A program made the position numbers and the translations under genes. From Lautropia dentalis (GTDB taxonomy: Bacteria; Pseudomonadota; Gammaproteobacteria; Burkholderiales; Burkholderiaceae_E), in assembly GCF_003892345.1 (NCBI RefSeq), contig NZ_RRUE01000002.1, positions 1,656,555-1,720,554 on the forward strand: a stretch of 64,000 nucleotides of DNA, given 5' to 3'. How positions within the stretch are numbered: position 1 is the first letter of the stretch; the number at the start of each line of letters is the position of its first letter. The notes under the pieces were generated by a model. The model had not been told where the DNA came from, ran no database searches, and saw only the letters and a list, made by a program, of their open reading frames with translations. Positions 54,870 to 63,976 of this stretch are shown piece by piece.

Positions 54870-55160
54870 TCATGCTTCCAGCCAATCCTGCAATGCGGGC
54901 GCTGCCTTGGAGAGCTGGAACTCGGTGATCTGGTAGTCTGCCACCCCGGCCTTGTGGAAAGGGTCTTCCGCGAGGATGGCCTGTGCGGCAGCCAGATTGC
55001 TGGCCCGCATCACGATGATGCCACCGGTACGGGGTTCCTTGCGACCCGACATCAGCAGGTGACCGGCTGCATAGGCATGGTCGAGCCAGGTGCGATGGGC
55101 CTCCAGATGCTTTTCCACCTCGGCCATGGGCTGGGTATAGCTGAGCGAAACGACGAACAT
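54870..55160 (-). CDS. YciI family protein
   Basis: A 96-aa ferredoxin-like fold protein. It reads MFVVSLSYTQPMAEVEKHLEAHRTWLDHAYAAGHLLMSGRKEPRTGGIIVMRA and ILAEDPFHKAGVADYQITEF; the conserved His (AHRTWL) and Asp (EDPF) that may form an active site are present. The frame stays open far upstream across the metal-transporter genes, but the family starts at this ATG. Confidence 0.88.
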   Translation of the reverse strand: MFVVSLSYTQPMAEVEKHLEAHRTWLDHAYAAGHLLMSGRKEPRTGGIIVMRASNLAAAQAILAEDPFHKAGVADYQITEFQLSKAAPALQDWLEA

Positions 55161-55366
55161 ACGAATACGAAAATGACCAATGCTGTACTGATGGATGCTG
55201 CCATGGCGGCAGGTTTTCCGGCCGATGGTGCCATCGTGGCCGTACTGCAAGCCTATCACGAACGCAACGAGGCCGAGCGGGCTGCGCCCCGCGTGGAAGC
55301 CCCCGGCGGGCGGGATGGCGGACAGGCTCCGCATGCGGGCCATCAGCGCCCAGACCGGGCAGCTGC

Positions 55367-56218
55367 TCAACCCGCCTGCGCTTCCTTCATCTGCGCCCGT
55401 CGCTCCTGCCGCGTGCTCATTGCCAGCGCTACGATGAATTCGATGGCCAGCAGCAGCACGACGGTAGGCGCCGGCGCACTGTCCAGAAAGAACGCCACAT
55501 AGACGCCCAGCACCGAGGTGGTCACGGTCAGCCCCACCGCCGTCCACAGCATCCGCCCGAAGGTGCGCGTCAGCAGCCGGGCAATGGCTCCCGGCGCAAT
55601 CAGCAGCGAAATGGTCAGCACGATGCCCACCGACTGCAGCGCCCCCACCACCGCCAGCGACACCGCCGCCAGCAGCCCGTAGTGCAGCAGGCTCACGGCC
55701 AGCCCGGCGGTGCGGGCCTGCACCGGATCGAAACTCTGCAGCAGCAGATCGCGCCACTTCATGCCGATCCAGCCCGACACCACCAGCGCAATCAGCCCGC
55801 TCTGCAGCAGATCGGCCGGCGTCGTGCCCAGCACGTCCCCGAACAGGATATGCTCCAGATGGACCTCGCTGCGTGCCCACACATAGAGCAGCAGCCCCAG
55901 CGCAAACATGCTGGAAAACACCACCCCCATCACCGTATCCTGCTTGATGCGGCTGTGCTCGTGCACATAGCCCGTCAGCAGCGCACAGGCCATCCCCGCC
56001 ACGAAAGCACCCAGTGCCAGCGGTGCGCCCACCAGATACGCAATCACCACCCCCGGAAACACGGCATGGGAAATGGCATCGCCCAGCAGCGCCCAGCCCT
56101 TGAGCACCAGAAAGCACGACAGCAGCGCACACGGCACCGCCACGATGGCCGCCATCAGCAGCGCGTCCTGCATGAAATCGAACTGCAGCGGCAACAGCAG
56201 GGCTTCGAGGTTCATCAT
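55367..56218 (-). CDS. Mn/Fe ABC transporter permease, SitD/YfeD type
   Basis: A 283-aa ABC-3 family permease with eight or nine helices. Landmarks are CFLVLKGWALLGDAISHAVFPGVVIAYL and VLTISLLIAPGAIARLLTRTF. Last gene of a four-gene operon; its start shares a base with the stop of the previous permease (TGATGATGA), so translation is coupled. Together with SitC-like it would form the heterodimeric inner-membrane channel. Confidence 0.9.
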   Translation of the reverse strand: MMNLEALLLPLQFDFMQDALLMAAIVAVPCALLSCFLVLKGWALLGDAISHAVFPGVVIAYLVGAPLALGAFVAGMACALLTGYVHEHSRIKQDTVMGVVFSSMFALGLLLYVWARSEVHLEHILFGDVLGTTPADLLQSGLIALVVSGWIGMKWRDLLLQSFDPVQARTAGLAVSLLHYGLLAAVSLAVVGALQSVGIVLTISLLIAPGAIARLLTRTFGRMLWTAVGLTVTTSVLGVYVAFFLDSAPAPTVVLLLAIEFIVALAMSTRQERRAQMKEAQAG

Positions 56219-57120
56219 CAGTCTCCTCCCCGTGGCCCGGAATCATGATGATGAATCTGGCTGCGGTCACGCAGCACCGCCATCCGCCGCCGCCGCGCCG
56301 CCAGCACCCCATGCACCGGCGCAAACACGAAGGCCAGCGCAAACAGCAGCGCCTGCACCAGCACCACCACCGCACCAGTCGCCCCATCCAGAAAGTAGCT
56401 GGCATACACCCCGATGAAACTGCTCACTGCCCCAATGGCCGTGGCCATGCCGATCACCCGCCCGAAGCGGTCCGACAGCAGATAGGCCGTCGCCCCCGGC
56501 GTCACGATCAGCGCAATCACCAGAAACGCGCCCACCGTCTGCATGGCTGCCACCGTACAGGCCGCCAGCAGCCCGAAGAACAGCACCTTCATCGGCCCCG
56601 GATGCAGGCCCACGCCGCGCGCATGCGTTTCGTCGAAGAAGATCGCCAGAAAATCCTTCCACTTCAGCAGCAGCACCCCCAGCGTCACCGCACTGATGAT
56701 CACCAGCTGCGCCATGTCCCCGGGCGAAACGGCCAGTACATTGCCCAGCACGATGGTCTGGATGTTCACACTGGTGGGGGATACCGACACCATGAACAGC
56801 CCCAGCCCGAAGAAGGTACTGAATATCAGCCCGATGATCACATCGGGCTTGAGCCGCGTGCGCCGGTTCAGGAAGCTGATGGCCCCCGCGGCCAGCAGCC
56901 CTGCAAAGAAGGCCCCCGCCGAGAACGGCAGCCCCAGCATGTAGGCCCCCGCCACCCCGGGCACGATCGAGTGCGACAAAGCATCCCCGATCAGCGACCA
57001 GCCCTTGAGCATCAGAAAGCACGACAGGAACGCACATACCCCACCCACCAGCGCGCCCACCCACATCGCGTTGGTCATGTACTCGTAGCCGAAGGGTTCC
57101 AGCAGCAGTTCCCAGCTCAT
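56218..57120 (-). CDS. Mn/Fe ABC transporter permease, SitC/YfeC type
   Basis: A 300-aa ABC-3 permease ([61 protein letters not shown]). [27 protein letters not shown] is the conserved late segment. A charged His-rich tail ([15 protein letters not shown]) ends it and might bind metal. It overlaps the ATPase gene by 4 bp. Start at 57120 matches the family; the frame opens 27 codons earlier. Confidence 0.9.
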   Translation of the reverse strand: MSWELLLEPFGYEYMTNAMWVGALVGGVCAFLSCFLMLKGWSLIGDALSHSIVPGVAGAYMLGLPFSAGAFFAGLLAAGAISFLNRRTRLKPDVIIGLIFSTFFGLGLFMVSVSPTSVNIQTIVLGNVLAVSPGDMAQLVIISAVTLGVLLLKWKDFLAIFFDETHARGVGLHPGPMKVLFFGLLAACTVAAMQTVGAFLVIALIVTPGATAYLLSDRFGRVIGMATAIGAVSSFIGVYASYFLDGATGAVVVLVQALLFALAFVFAPVHGVLAARRRRMAVLRDRSQIHHHDSGPRGGD

Positions 57121-58298
57121 CGCGTGCCATCCTGGCCGTCCGGGCTGCGACTGCCAGCGGGCTGCCCGACAGACTTGCCCGGTCTGCCTGGCGCATCCCA
57201 TGCACCTGATACACCTGATGCACTGGCGCCATGACGACCTGCCTGAACATGCCAGCCGGCATCCTCACGGCTGTCTGCGCCGGTGGGTGCACCGGAAACA
57301 GGGCCAGGCGTACCGGGATCTCCTCCATCAGGCATCATCGTCACACTGTCCGGCCCACTGCGCCGGGCAGAGCGTCCACCCACCATCACCAGCGGACGTT
57401 CGTCGTCGGTCATGATGCCCACCGACAGCGTGTGCGAACTGCCCGGCGCCTGCGGCAGATCGAAGTGCCGCAGCACCCCGCCGAAGGCCGCTTCCAGATT
57501 GGCCCGGGTGAACACCTGCTCCGTTTCGCCATGGGCCAGCACCGTGTTCTTCACCAGCACCGTCCGGTCGCAGAATTCCGGCACACTGCCCAGATTGTGG
57601 GTTGACACCAGCATCACCCGCCCCTCGTCACGCAGCGTCCGGAGCAATGCAATGATGGCGTCCTCGGTGGTCACATCCACCCCCGTGAACGGCTCATCCA
57701 GCAGGATCACCTGCGCCTGCTGGGCCAGCGCCCGTGCCAGAAACACGCGTTTCTTCTGGCCACCTGACAGCTCACCGATCTGTCGCAGCCGGTAGTCCTG
57801 CATCTCCACCCGCTGCAGCGCATCGTCCACCGCGGCATGATCGGCCGCCTTCGGACGCCGGAAAAAGCCCATGTGCCCGTAGCGGCCCATCATCACCACG
57901 TCCTTCACCAGCACCGGGAAATCCCAGTCCACCTCCTCGTTCTGCGGCACATAGGCCACCTGGTTGCGACGGATGGCCTCGGCCACCGAGCGCCCCAGCA
58001 CCTCGATGTGCCCGGCCGCCGGCTTCAGAAAGCCCATGATCGCCTTGAAGAGCGTGGACTTGCCGCTGCCGTTCACCCCCACCAGCGCCGTGATGCTGCC
58101 CGGCGGTGTGCAGAAGGTAGCGTCGCGCAGCGCCGTGTGCCCGTTGTTGTAGGTGATGGTCACCCCCTGCACATCCAGCCCGCCACGGCAGTTCGGGTCG
58201 TCCGCGTCGGCCGTGCGGGAAGGCTCGGCCAAGGGGAACGCTGACGGTGTGCCTGATGGTGTTGCAGGTGTGGCAGGTGTTGCTGACGCAGCCATCAC
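57117..58298 (-). CDS. Mn/Fe ABC transporter ATP-binding protein, SitB/YfeB type
   Basis: A 393-aa ATPase. Walker A is GVNGSGKST (~residue 76), the Q-loop is [14 protein letters not shown], the signature ELSGGQKKR (~162) and Walker [36 protein letters not shown] is diagnostic of the Mn/Zn/Fe group. About 35 polar residues precede the core and ~100 Gly/Pro/Arg-rich residues follow it (from [10 protein letters not shown]); SitB proteins are usually ~270-300 aa, so this tail is unusual. Confidence 0.92.
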   Translation of the reverse strand: MMAASATPATPATPSGTPSAFPLAEPSRTADADDPNCRGGLDVQGVTITYNNGHTALRDATFCTPPGSITALVGVNGSGKSTLFKAIMGFLKPAAGHIEVLGRSVAEAIRRNQVAYVPQNEEVDWDFPVLVKDVVMMGRYGHMGFFRRPKAADHAAVDDALQRVEMQDYRLRQIGELSGGQKKRVFLARALAQQAQVILLDEPFTGVDVTTEDAIIALLRTLRDEGRVMLVSTHNLGSVPEFCDRTVLVKNTVLAHGETEQVFTRANLEAAFGGVLRHFDLPQAPGSSHTLSVGIMTDDERPLVMVGGRSARRSGPDSVTMMPDGGDPGTPGPVSGAPTGADSREDAGWHVQAGRHGASASGVSGAWDAPGRPGKSVGQPAGSRSPDGQDGTR

Positions 58299-58419
58299 AC
58301 CTCCCGTCCGGCTGGGCAGAACATGGGAACAGACTGGGCGCGCATGCCTGCGGCCAGCGGACAGTCAACCGCCCTGTCCGCGGTGCGCCTGCAGGAGAAA
58401 CGGGCAGAAACGTCCTGGT

Positions 58420-59448
58420 TCAATGGGAGAGGCCCTTCGCAATCGTTTCGGAGGTCACGCGCAGCAGATCCAGATAGGTCGGCACCGGCCCGTCCGGCTC
58501 GCTGAGCGAATCCACATAGAGTACACCCCCATAGTGTGCACCCGTTTCGCGCGCCACCTGCTTGGCGGGTGCATCCGGCACCGTACTTTCGCTGAAAACG
58601 GCCGGAATGTGATGCTTCTTCACCGCATCGATCACGCGGCGCACCTGTTGCGGCGTCCCCTGCTGGTCGGCGTTGATCGGCCACAGGTACAGCTCCTTCA
58701 GCCCGAAGTCGCGTGCCAGATAGCTGAAGGCCCCCTCGCTGGTCACCAGCCAGCGCTGCTGTTCGGGCAGGCGGTCCAGCGTGGCGCGGATCGGCCCGAC
58801 CGTGTCGGCGATCTTCTTCTTGTAGGCCTCGGCATTGGCCCGGTAGGTATCGGCGTGCGCCGGATCATACTTCACCAGCGCATCACGGATGTTGTTCACG
58901 TAGATGATGCCGTTCTCCGGCGACATCCACGCATGCGGATTGGGCTTGCCGCTGTACGGGCCCTCCGAGATCGACATGGGCACCACGCCCTCCGTCACTA
59001 CCACGCCCGGCACCTTGCGCAGCCGGTGGAAGAACTTCTCGAACCAGCGCTCGAGATTCAGCCCGTTCCAGAGCACCAGCTGGGCGCCCTGGGCACGCAC
59101 CAGATCCCCTGGGGTAGGCTGGTAGTCGTGAATCTCGGCGCCCGGCTTGGTGATCGACTCCACCACCGCTGCGTCGCCAGCCACATTGCGCGCCATGTCG
59201 GCGATGATCGTGAAGGTGGTCACCACCTTCAGTTTGGGTGCGGAACCCGTCGCATTCCCGGCTGTCATGGCGCCGCTGGTTGCCGCCGGGCTGCCAGCGG
59301 CAGTGGAACCCGCAGCCTCTGCCCCGCGGGCCGTTTGCCCGGGCAGCGTGGCCAGCGCCAGACTGGCTCCCAGCGACAGCGCAGCCGCAAGAACCTGGCG
59401 GCGTTGTTGTGCAGGGACCATGCCCGCGAAAACTGTGTCTCGTTTCAT
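58420..59448 (-). CDS. Mn/Fe ABC transporter substrate-binding protein, SitA/YfeA type
   Basis: A 342-aa periplasmic cluster A-I binding protein. After a twin-Arg-containing signal region (QQRRQVLAAALSLGASLALA) and an Ala/Thr-rich linker comes KLKVVTTFTIIADMARNVAGD. Metal ligands are the His in EIHDYQPTPGD, the His in NPHAWMSPEN, a Glu in FSESTVPD and the Asp in GGVLYVDSLSEPDGP. That His-His-Glu-Asp set and the lack of a His-rich loop favour Mn/Fe over Zn (ZnuA). First gene of the operon; a Fur-like site lies 66 bp upstream. Confidence 0.92.
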   Translation of the reverse strand: MKRDTVFAGMVPAQQRRQVLAAALSLGASLALATLPGQTARGAEAAGSTAAGSPAATSGAMTAGNATGSAPKLKVVTTFTIIADMARNVAGDAAVVESITKPGAEIHDYQPTPGDLVRAQGAQLVLWNGLNLERWFEKFFHRLRKVPGVVVTEGVVPMSISEGPYSGKPNPHAWMSPENGIIYVNNIRDALVKYDPAHADTYRANAEAYKKKIADTVGPIRATLDRLPEQQRWLVTSEGAFSYLARDFGLKELYLWPINADQQGTPQQVRRVIDAVKKHHIPAVFSESTVPDAPAKQVARETGAHYGGVLYVDSLSEPDGPVPTYLDLLRVTSETIAKGLSH

Positions 59449-59513
59449 TGTTGGTGTGGGGCAGAAGCGCCCCATGTGGTACGGAAAGCCCACACTTTAC
59501 ACCCGGTTTTAAT

Positions 59514-59533
59514 TGATTGCAAATGAGAATTGA
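59514..59533. promoter_or_regulatory. Fur-box-like site upstream of the sit-like operon
   Basis: Contains ATTGCAAATGAGAATTGAAC, with the same AATGAGAAT core as the site at 50808-50827, in an AT-rich patch between the operon and the luxR stop. Mn/Fe operons of this type are often under Fur and MntR; only the Fur-like core is visible here. Confidence 0.55.
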
Positions 59534-59538
59534 ACGCG

Positions 59539-60243
59539 TTACTGGAATAGCCCCAGCAGGACGGCCCGTACCACGGCCGCCGTCTTGTTCGGCGCGTCAA
59601 GTTTCATGATCGAGTTGCGGATGTGGAAGTCGACCGTGTTCTTCGACAGCAGCAGGATCTCGGCGATGTCCTGCGCCGACTTGCCATCGGCCGTCCAGCG
59701 CAGCACTTCCAGTTCGCGGGCGGTCAGCGCGGGGGAATCACTGGCCAGCCGGGCCCGGATCACGCGGGAGAAGGCCTTGTGGGTCACCAGCGCCAGCCAC
59801 TGCATGCGGGGCAGGCGGGCATCCAGCTCATCGGGGGTGAAGGGCTCCCGCCTGGTGAGCGACAGCATGCTGATGCCGCCCGGTTCATTCAGTACGGACT
59901 GGGTCCAGCCATAGGCCAGACCCGCGGTCTGCATGTCAGCCCAGAGTTCAGGAACGTCCCTGAACAGCTCCGCACTCCACAGAAACGGTTCCGGAGACTG
60001 TCGTGCCCGGATGATGCGGGGGTCCACCGCAGGATAGCCCATGTCCATGTAATGCTTCTGCCAGGCGGGTGGGTAATCGTTGTGCCAGATCAGTCGGGGG
60101 CGGCTCAGGGGAAGCGGTGCCTGAAAGCCATAGGAGACATGATCAAAGCCCAGCGCCCGGGAGGCAGACTGGATGTAGCCGAATACCTCCTGCTCGCTGG
60201 GTTCGGATACCGCACCGATCAGGTCATCCTGCCAGCGATCCAT
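59539..60243 (-). CDS. LuxR-family regulator with autoinducer-binding domain
   Basis: A 234-aa quorum-sensing type regulator, exactly the usual LuxR length from the ATG at 60243. The N-terminal domain has the acyl-homoserine-lactone pocket residues in order (Trp in LIWHNDYPPAW, Tyr in HYMDMGYPAVDPRI with Asp-Pro, Trp in FLWSAELF). The C-terminal HTH reads LTARELEVLRWTADGKSAQDIAEILLLSKNTVDFHIRNSIMKLDAPNKTAAV. No luxI is in the window, so it looks like a solo receptor. The frame extends 135 codons upstream with low-complexity sequence that I leave out. Confidence 0.9.
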   Translation of the reverse strand: MDRWQDDLIGAVSEPSEQEVFGYIQSASRALGFDHVSYGFQAPLPLSRPRLIWHNDYPPAWQKHYMDMGYPAVDPRIIRARQSPEPFLWSAELFRDVPELWADMQTAGLAYGWTQSVLNEPGGISMLSLTRREPFTPDELDARLPRMQWLALVTHKAFSRVIRARLASDSPALTARELEVLRWTADGKSAQDIAEILLLSKNTVDFHIRNSIMKLDAPNKTAAVVRAVLLGLFQ

Positions 60244-61697
60244 GGCAGGGTCGGGGCGCCAGTGGGGGGGCAGGGGCGGGGTGTGATGTGGGTGGCCTGT
60301 TCTGGTTCCGGGGTTGACTTCGTGGCGCTGGTTTGCTGTGTAGCTGATGCTGGCTCCGGGCTGGACTGCTCGGCGGGTGCGTGATGCCCCCTGCACGTTG
60401 CCGGAAAAGGTACTCGTCACCGCATCGGGGCGGAAAACAGTAGTATTGTGGCCGCTTCCGAACGTGGAAGGGTAAGGATCGGACGCCGCGTGCGAACCGC
60501 GTTTGCCGGACGAGAAACAATACGCGTCCCCCGACTCTGCACCCGCATAAGCAGGTTCTATCACGGAAGCAGATGCGGCTGCAGGATGAAGATGACGCTC
60601 ATTGGTGGGGCTCAGGAGCCCGTTCAGAAAGGATGATTTATCCTGCACAGTTGGATCCCCGCTTGTGTTTACGTCCTTTGGCCAGAAAATTGGCCGTCAA
60701 TGCCGGCCCAACCGGTGGAGGGTGATCAGAGCAAGCCTCGCCACAGGTCTGGGACTGAAAATTTCTTGTTCCATGTTCGCCTGTTCAGGCGCTTGTGGGA
60801 CGACCAGACCAAGGGCCTTCCCAAAAGTCTGAACGCACTTCGACAGTATATCGTCCAAATGATGGAATTCAATGATTCGCGAACATTGTTGAACAGTAAA
60901 AAGTTGTACCCAAAATTCACAGTCATTCATTGTCATGAAAGACTCTTGTACGTGACTTCCAGTTCGTGAAACTAATAAAAATAACTGGGAGTAAGGCGTG
61001 TTGTCCCATTGAGCCCTGAACGTGAAGATGGCGCTGCCTTTCATGCAGCAATGCAGCACGACCGCGCATTCCGTTATGTGGTATAGGTTGGCAAGGTGGG
61101 GCGCAGAGGGAAGCTGATACCCGTTGATAGATGTGGGTAGTGGGAGAAGAAGCGATACGCGTGCTGGCTTGGTGAGGGCGGGCGGTCTCGACGAGAGCAC
61201 GTGGAACCGTCCGCGAAAGTGGCGTCTGGAAGAAGAGATAAGCCCGACATGTGGCAAATGCGGGATATGGATAAGCGGCAGAGTCCAAGAATCACCTACT
61301 TGAAAGATAGAACTGGTTTTTCATATTGTGCATTATGATTTCGCGTTTCACACGCTGATGGAGCTATGAAAAATCGGGGTGGCATCAGAAAACCTAGGTA
61401 GGAGGTTCTGCGGACTGGCATACTGTAACGACCCGGTCATGGAAGATGCACCGTATGGGATGGCGAACGTGTGTCAGTTGACGGGAGGTGGTCAATGGTT
61501 GTGGCATTCCTGATGAATCTGGCATCGTGCAGTTCTGGCATTAGAGTTTGTGTTGGTACTGAAAATACTGACTACCGGGTTTTTTGAATGAATGTAACAA
61601 TACTGACGCAGACTTTGGATCCGCTGAGACTGGCAACGCATGTGGCTGCTGACAAGCGGAGTTGGCTTATCCCGAAGGGGTTACGTTGAACGATCAC
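60244..61697. other. AT-richer gap with little coding signal
   Basis: About 1.45 kb between luxR and the MFS gene with base composition clearly lower in G+C than the rest. One short minus-strand frame (60697-60936) may be coding. I see no RNA gene, but an unannotated small RNA or remnants of acquired genes are possible. Confidence 0.4.
60697..60936 (-). CDS. Possible small protein, or remnant of a LuxR N-terminal domain
   Basis: A 79-aa frame from the ATG at 60936, preceded by an AAGAG at ~9 nt. MNDCEFWVQLFTVQQCSRII and ILSKCVQTFGKALGLVVPQAP faintly resemble the start of the neighbouring LuxR protein (VFGYIQSASRALGF...FQAP), and it lies on the same strand just upstream. It could be a decayed luxR duplicate. 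Weak evidence; the frame may equally be chance. Confidence 0.3.
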   Translation of the reverse strand: MTMNDCEFWVQLFTVQQCSRIIEFHHLDDILSKCVQTFGKALGLVVPQAPEQANMEQEIFSPRPVARLALITLHRLGRH

Positions 61698-62972
61698 ATG
61701 AAAGCCGTTGCGCCTGATGGCAGCGCTACTGAATGCTCCAGTGAGAGAAACGTGGGTACTGAAGGACCTTGGCGTTTGCGTTTCTGGTCGATATTTGTTG
61801 GTCAGGGGGCCTCTCTGGTTGGATCCTCCATCACTCAATTCGTGCTGCTTTGGTGGATCACCGATACGACCCAGAGCGCGTCAGCCTTGGGTACGGCTGG
61901 TCTGGCGGCCATGTTGCCTCAGGCGCTGTTGGGACCATTCGGAGGTGTGTTTGCTGATCGACATAACCGGCAGCTCATCATGATGCTGTCGGATCTCATC
62001 AGTGCTGCATGCGTGCTGATGCTGATCATCCAGTTTGAATACGGCGAGGTCCAGCTGTCGCATGTCTACGCCATTATGGCGATACGTAGCGCGATGCAGG
62101 CGTTTCAGATGCCAGCATCCATGGCCAGCGTTGCCATGCTCGTCCCTCCCGGATTCATTCCGCGGGTCACAGGAATAAACCAGATCATCCAAGGCTTGAC
62201 GATGATTGGCGCGGCACCTCTGGGCGCACTGGTTATCAGTGTCCTTCCACTCAAGTATGCGTTGGGAATAGACGTTTTTACAGTGGTATTTGGTATTGTT
62301 CCGTTGCTGTTTGTGACAGTCCCCCAGTTTGGCATCAAGGAGGGGAGAAAGGCGAAGATTTTGACTCAGATGAGGGATGGGGTTCTCCGGGTATGGTCGA
62401 ACAAGGGGCTTCGTGGGCTTTATATATTGATCGTTAGTGCGGCATTTTTTATCATGCCATTGGTAACCATGATTCCTCTGCTGGTGAAGGTGTATTACCA
62501 CGGTGATGCAAGCAGGTTGGCGTTGTTTGAGAGTATGTTCGGTTTTGGGTCAATCGTTGGTGGTGGAGTTTATGCAGCAATTGCTCCAAAGAGAAGGGTT
62601 CCATGGGTTCTTGGTGGGCTGGCGGTCTGCTGTCTGGGATTGGCAGTTGCTTCGATCATGCCAGCAGAACTGTACCTTGTTTCTGTTGGGCTATGGTTCT
62701 TGAGTGCATCGGCCAACACTATCGGTAATGGAGCATTCATCGCGTTGCTGCAGATTGTGGTTTCGAATGATTTTCAAGGCAGGGCCATATCGCTCATGAC
62801 GACCATGACGGGTATCGCAGCGCCGGTGGGGCTTGCTGTGGCAACGCCACTTGGTCATGTGGTGGGTGTTCAGAATCTTTTTGTTGGTTTGAGTTTGTGC
62901 GCTTTTCTCGTTATGGTTTCGGGGTTTTTGTTTTCTGGTATGCGTGATCTCGATAGAAGGGCTGGTGGCTGA
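61698..62972 (+). CDS. MFS transporter, MefA/EntS-like exporter
   Basis: A 424-aa MFS-3 family protein with 12 helices. FWSIFVGQGASLVGSSITQFVLLWWITDTTQSASALGTAGLAAMLPQALLGPFGGVFADRHNRQ holds the GxxADRxxRR-type loop of macrolide/siderophore exporters such as MefA and EntS. G+C and third-position usage are much lower than in neighbours, so it is probably acquired. Substrate unknown. The start may also be the TTG at 61686, which has AAGGGG upstream. Confidence 0.85.
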   Translation: MKAVAPDGSATECSSERNVGTEGPWRLRFWSIFVGQGASLVGSSITQFVLLWWITDTTQSASALGTAGLAAMLPQALLGPFGGVFADRHNRQLIMMLSDLISAACVLMLIIQFEYGEVQLSHVYAIMAIRSAMQAFQMPASMASVAMLVPPGFIPRVTGINQIIQGLTMIGAAPLGALVISVLPLKYALGIDVFTVVFGIVPLLFVTVPQFGIKEGRKAKILTQMRDGVLRVWSNKGLRGLYILIVSAAFFIMPLVTMIPLLVKVYYHGDASRLALFESMFGFGSIVGGGVYAAIAPKRRVPWVLGGLAVCCLGLAVASIMPAELYLVSVGLWFLSASANTIGNGAFIALLQIVVSNDFQGRAISLMTTMTGIAAPVGLAVATPLGHVVGVQNLFVGLSLCAFLVMVSGFLFSGMRDLDRRAGG

Positions 62973-63109
62973 GTTGTCCTCATGAGTCGGCTCTGCAAAA
63001 CCCCGCCAACCCGCATGAACGCTTGATCGAAGGGGCATGGCGGTGCCCGGGAACCCCCGGAAACTAAAATGGGGGTCATCAGAAACTGGGAGAAACGGAG
63101 GCGCAGCCG

Positions 63110-63685
63110 ATGGCCACGGACGACTTCTTCAGGGCTCGGATCGAGCAGATGATCGACCTGTCGCACCCGCTGGCGGTGCTCGCGCAGCGCATGCCGTGGG
63201 GCGAACTGGAGAAGACGCTGGCGCCGGTCTTTGCGCATCGTGATCGCCAGGGCCGGGTCACACAGCAGCCCGGGCTGTTCGGCCCAAGCCTGGAAGTGGC
63301 AGGCGCAGGCGTGAGCAATGCGGGCCGGCCGCGGTTGCCGATCCGGTTGATGGTGTCGCTGCTGTATCTCAAGCATGCGTTCAACCTCAGTGACGAGGCG
63401 CTGGTGGAACGCTGGAGCGAGAATGTGCTGTGGCAATACTTCAGCGGGCGCGAGTACTACGAGCACCGGCGGCCGTGCGATGCCACGCAGATCGGGCGCT
63501 TTCGCAAGGCGCTGGGGGAAGCGGGTGTGGAAGAGCTGCTGAAGACGACCATCGAAGCAGCGGTGGCGATGAAGGCCATCCGGCCGGCTGAATTCGAGCG
63601 GGTGATCGTCGACAGCACGGTGCAGCCCAAGGCCATTGCGTATCCGGTGGATGCCCGATTGCTGGAGATTGCGCGCCTGAGGTAG
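63110..63685 (+). pseudogene. IS5-family transposase, N-terminal fragment
   Basis: 191 codons of a DUF772-type IS5 transposase: GRPRLPIRLMVSLLYLKHAFNLSDEALVERWSENVLWQYFSG and EFERVIVDSTVQPKAIAYPVDARLLEIAR with the first catalytic Asp. Full-length proteins run ~430-450 aa; the frame stops just after LLEIAR, where IS3-like sequence begins. Confidence 0.85.
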
Positions 63686-63717
63686 CCTGACTTCTGTAGA
63701 CACCCACATGAGGGAGA

Positions 63718-63915
63718 ATGGCCATGGAGGGTCAACGGATGAAACAGAATCAGAGTTACACGGCCGAGTTCAGGACGGAGGTCGTCAGGATGGTCCTTGA
63801 ACAAGGGCTTTCGCAAGCCGAGGTCGCCGCCAGGCTGGGGGTTCCGAAGGGATCACTGGCCAACTGGGTGGTCAAGGCCAAGGGGCCGAGCAAGCCATTC
63901 TCGGGTGCCCTATAG
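63718..63915 (+). pseudogene. IS3-family OrfA, 5' fragment
   Basis: 65 codons beginning MAMEGQRMKQNQSYTAEFRTEVVRMVLEQGLSQAEVAARLGVPKGSLANWVVKAKG, the HTH of IS3-type OrfA. The match ends after AKGPS and a chance stop follows, about 35 residues short of a complete OrfA; a further element starts near 63900. Confidence 0.82.
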
Positions 63916-63976
63916 TTCACAATAGTTGTCCGATCGATAGTAATCTCCAACCCGAGGGCGAAACAGGACAAGGAAC

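Noticed and set aside
60244..60648. 135-residue N-terminal extension of the LuxR protein
   Set aside because: Low complexity, no similarity to LuxR proteins, and the ATG at 60243 gives the normal 234-aa length.
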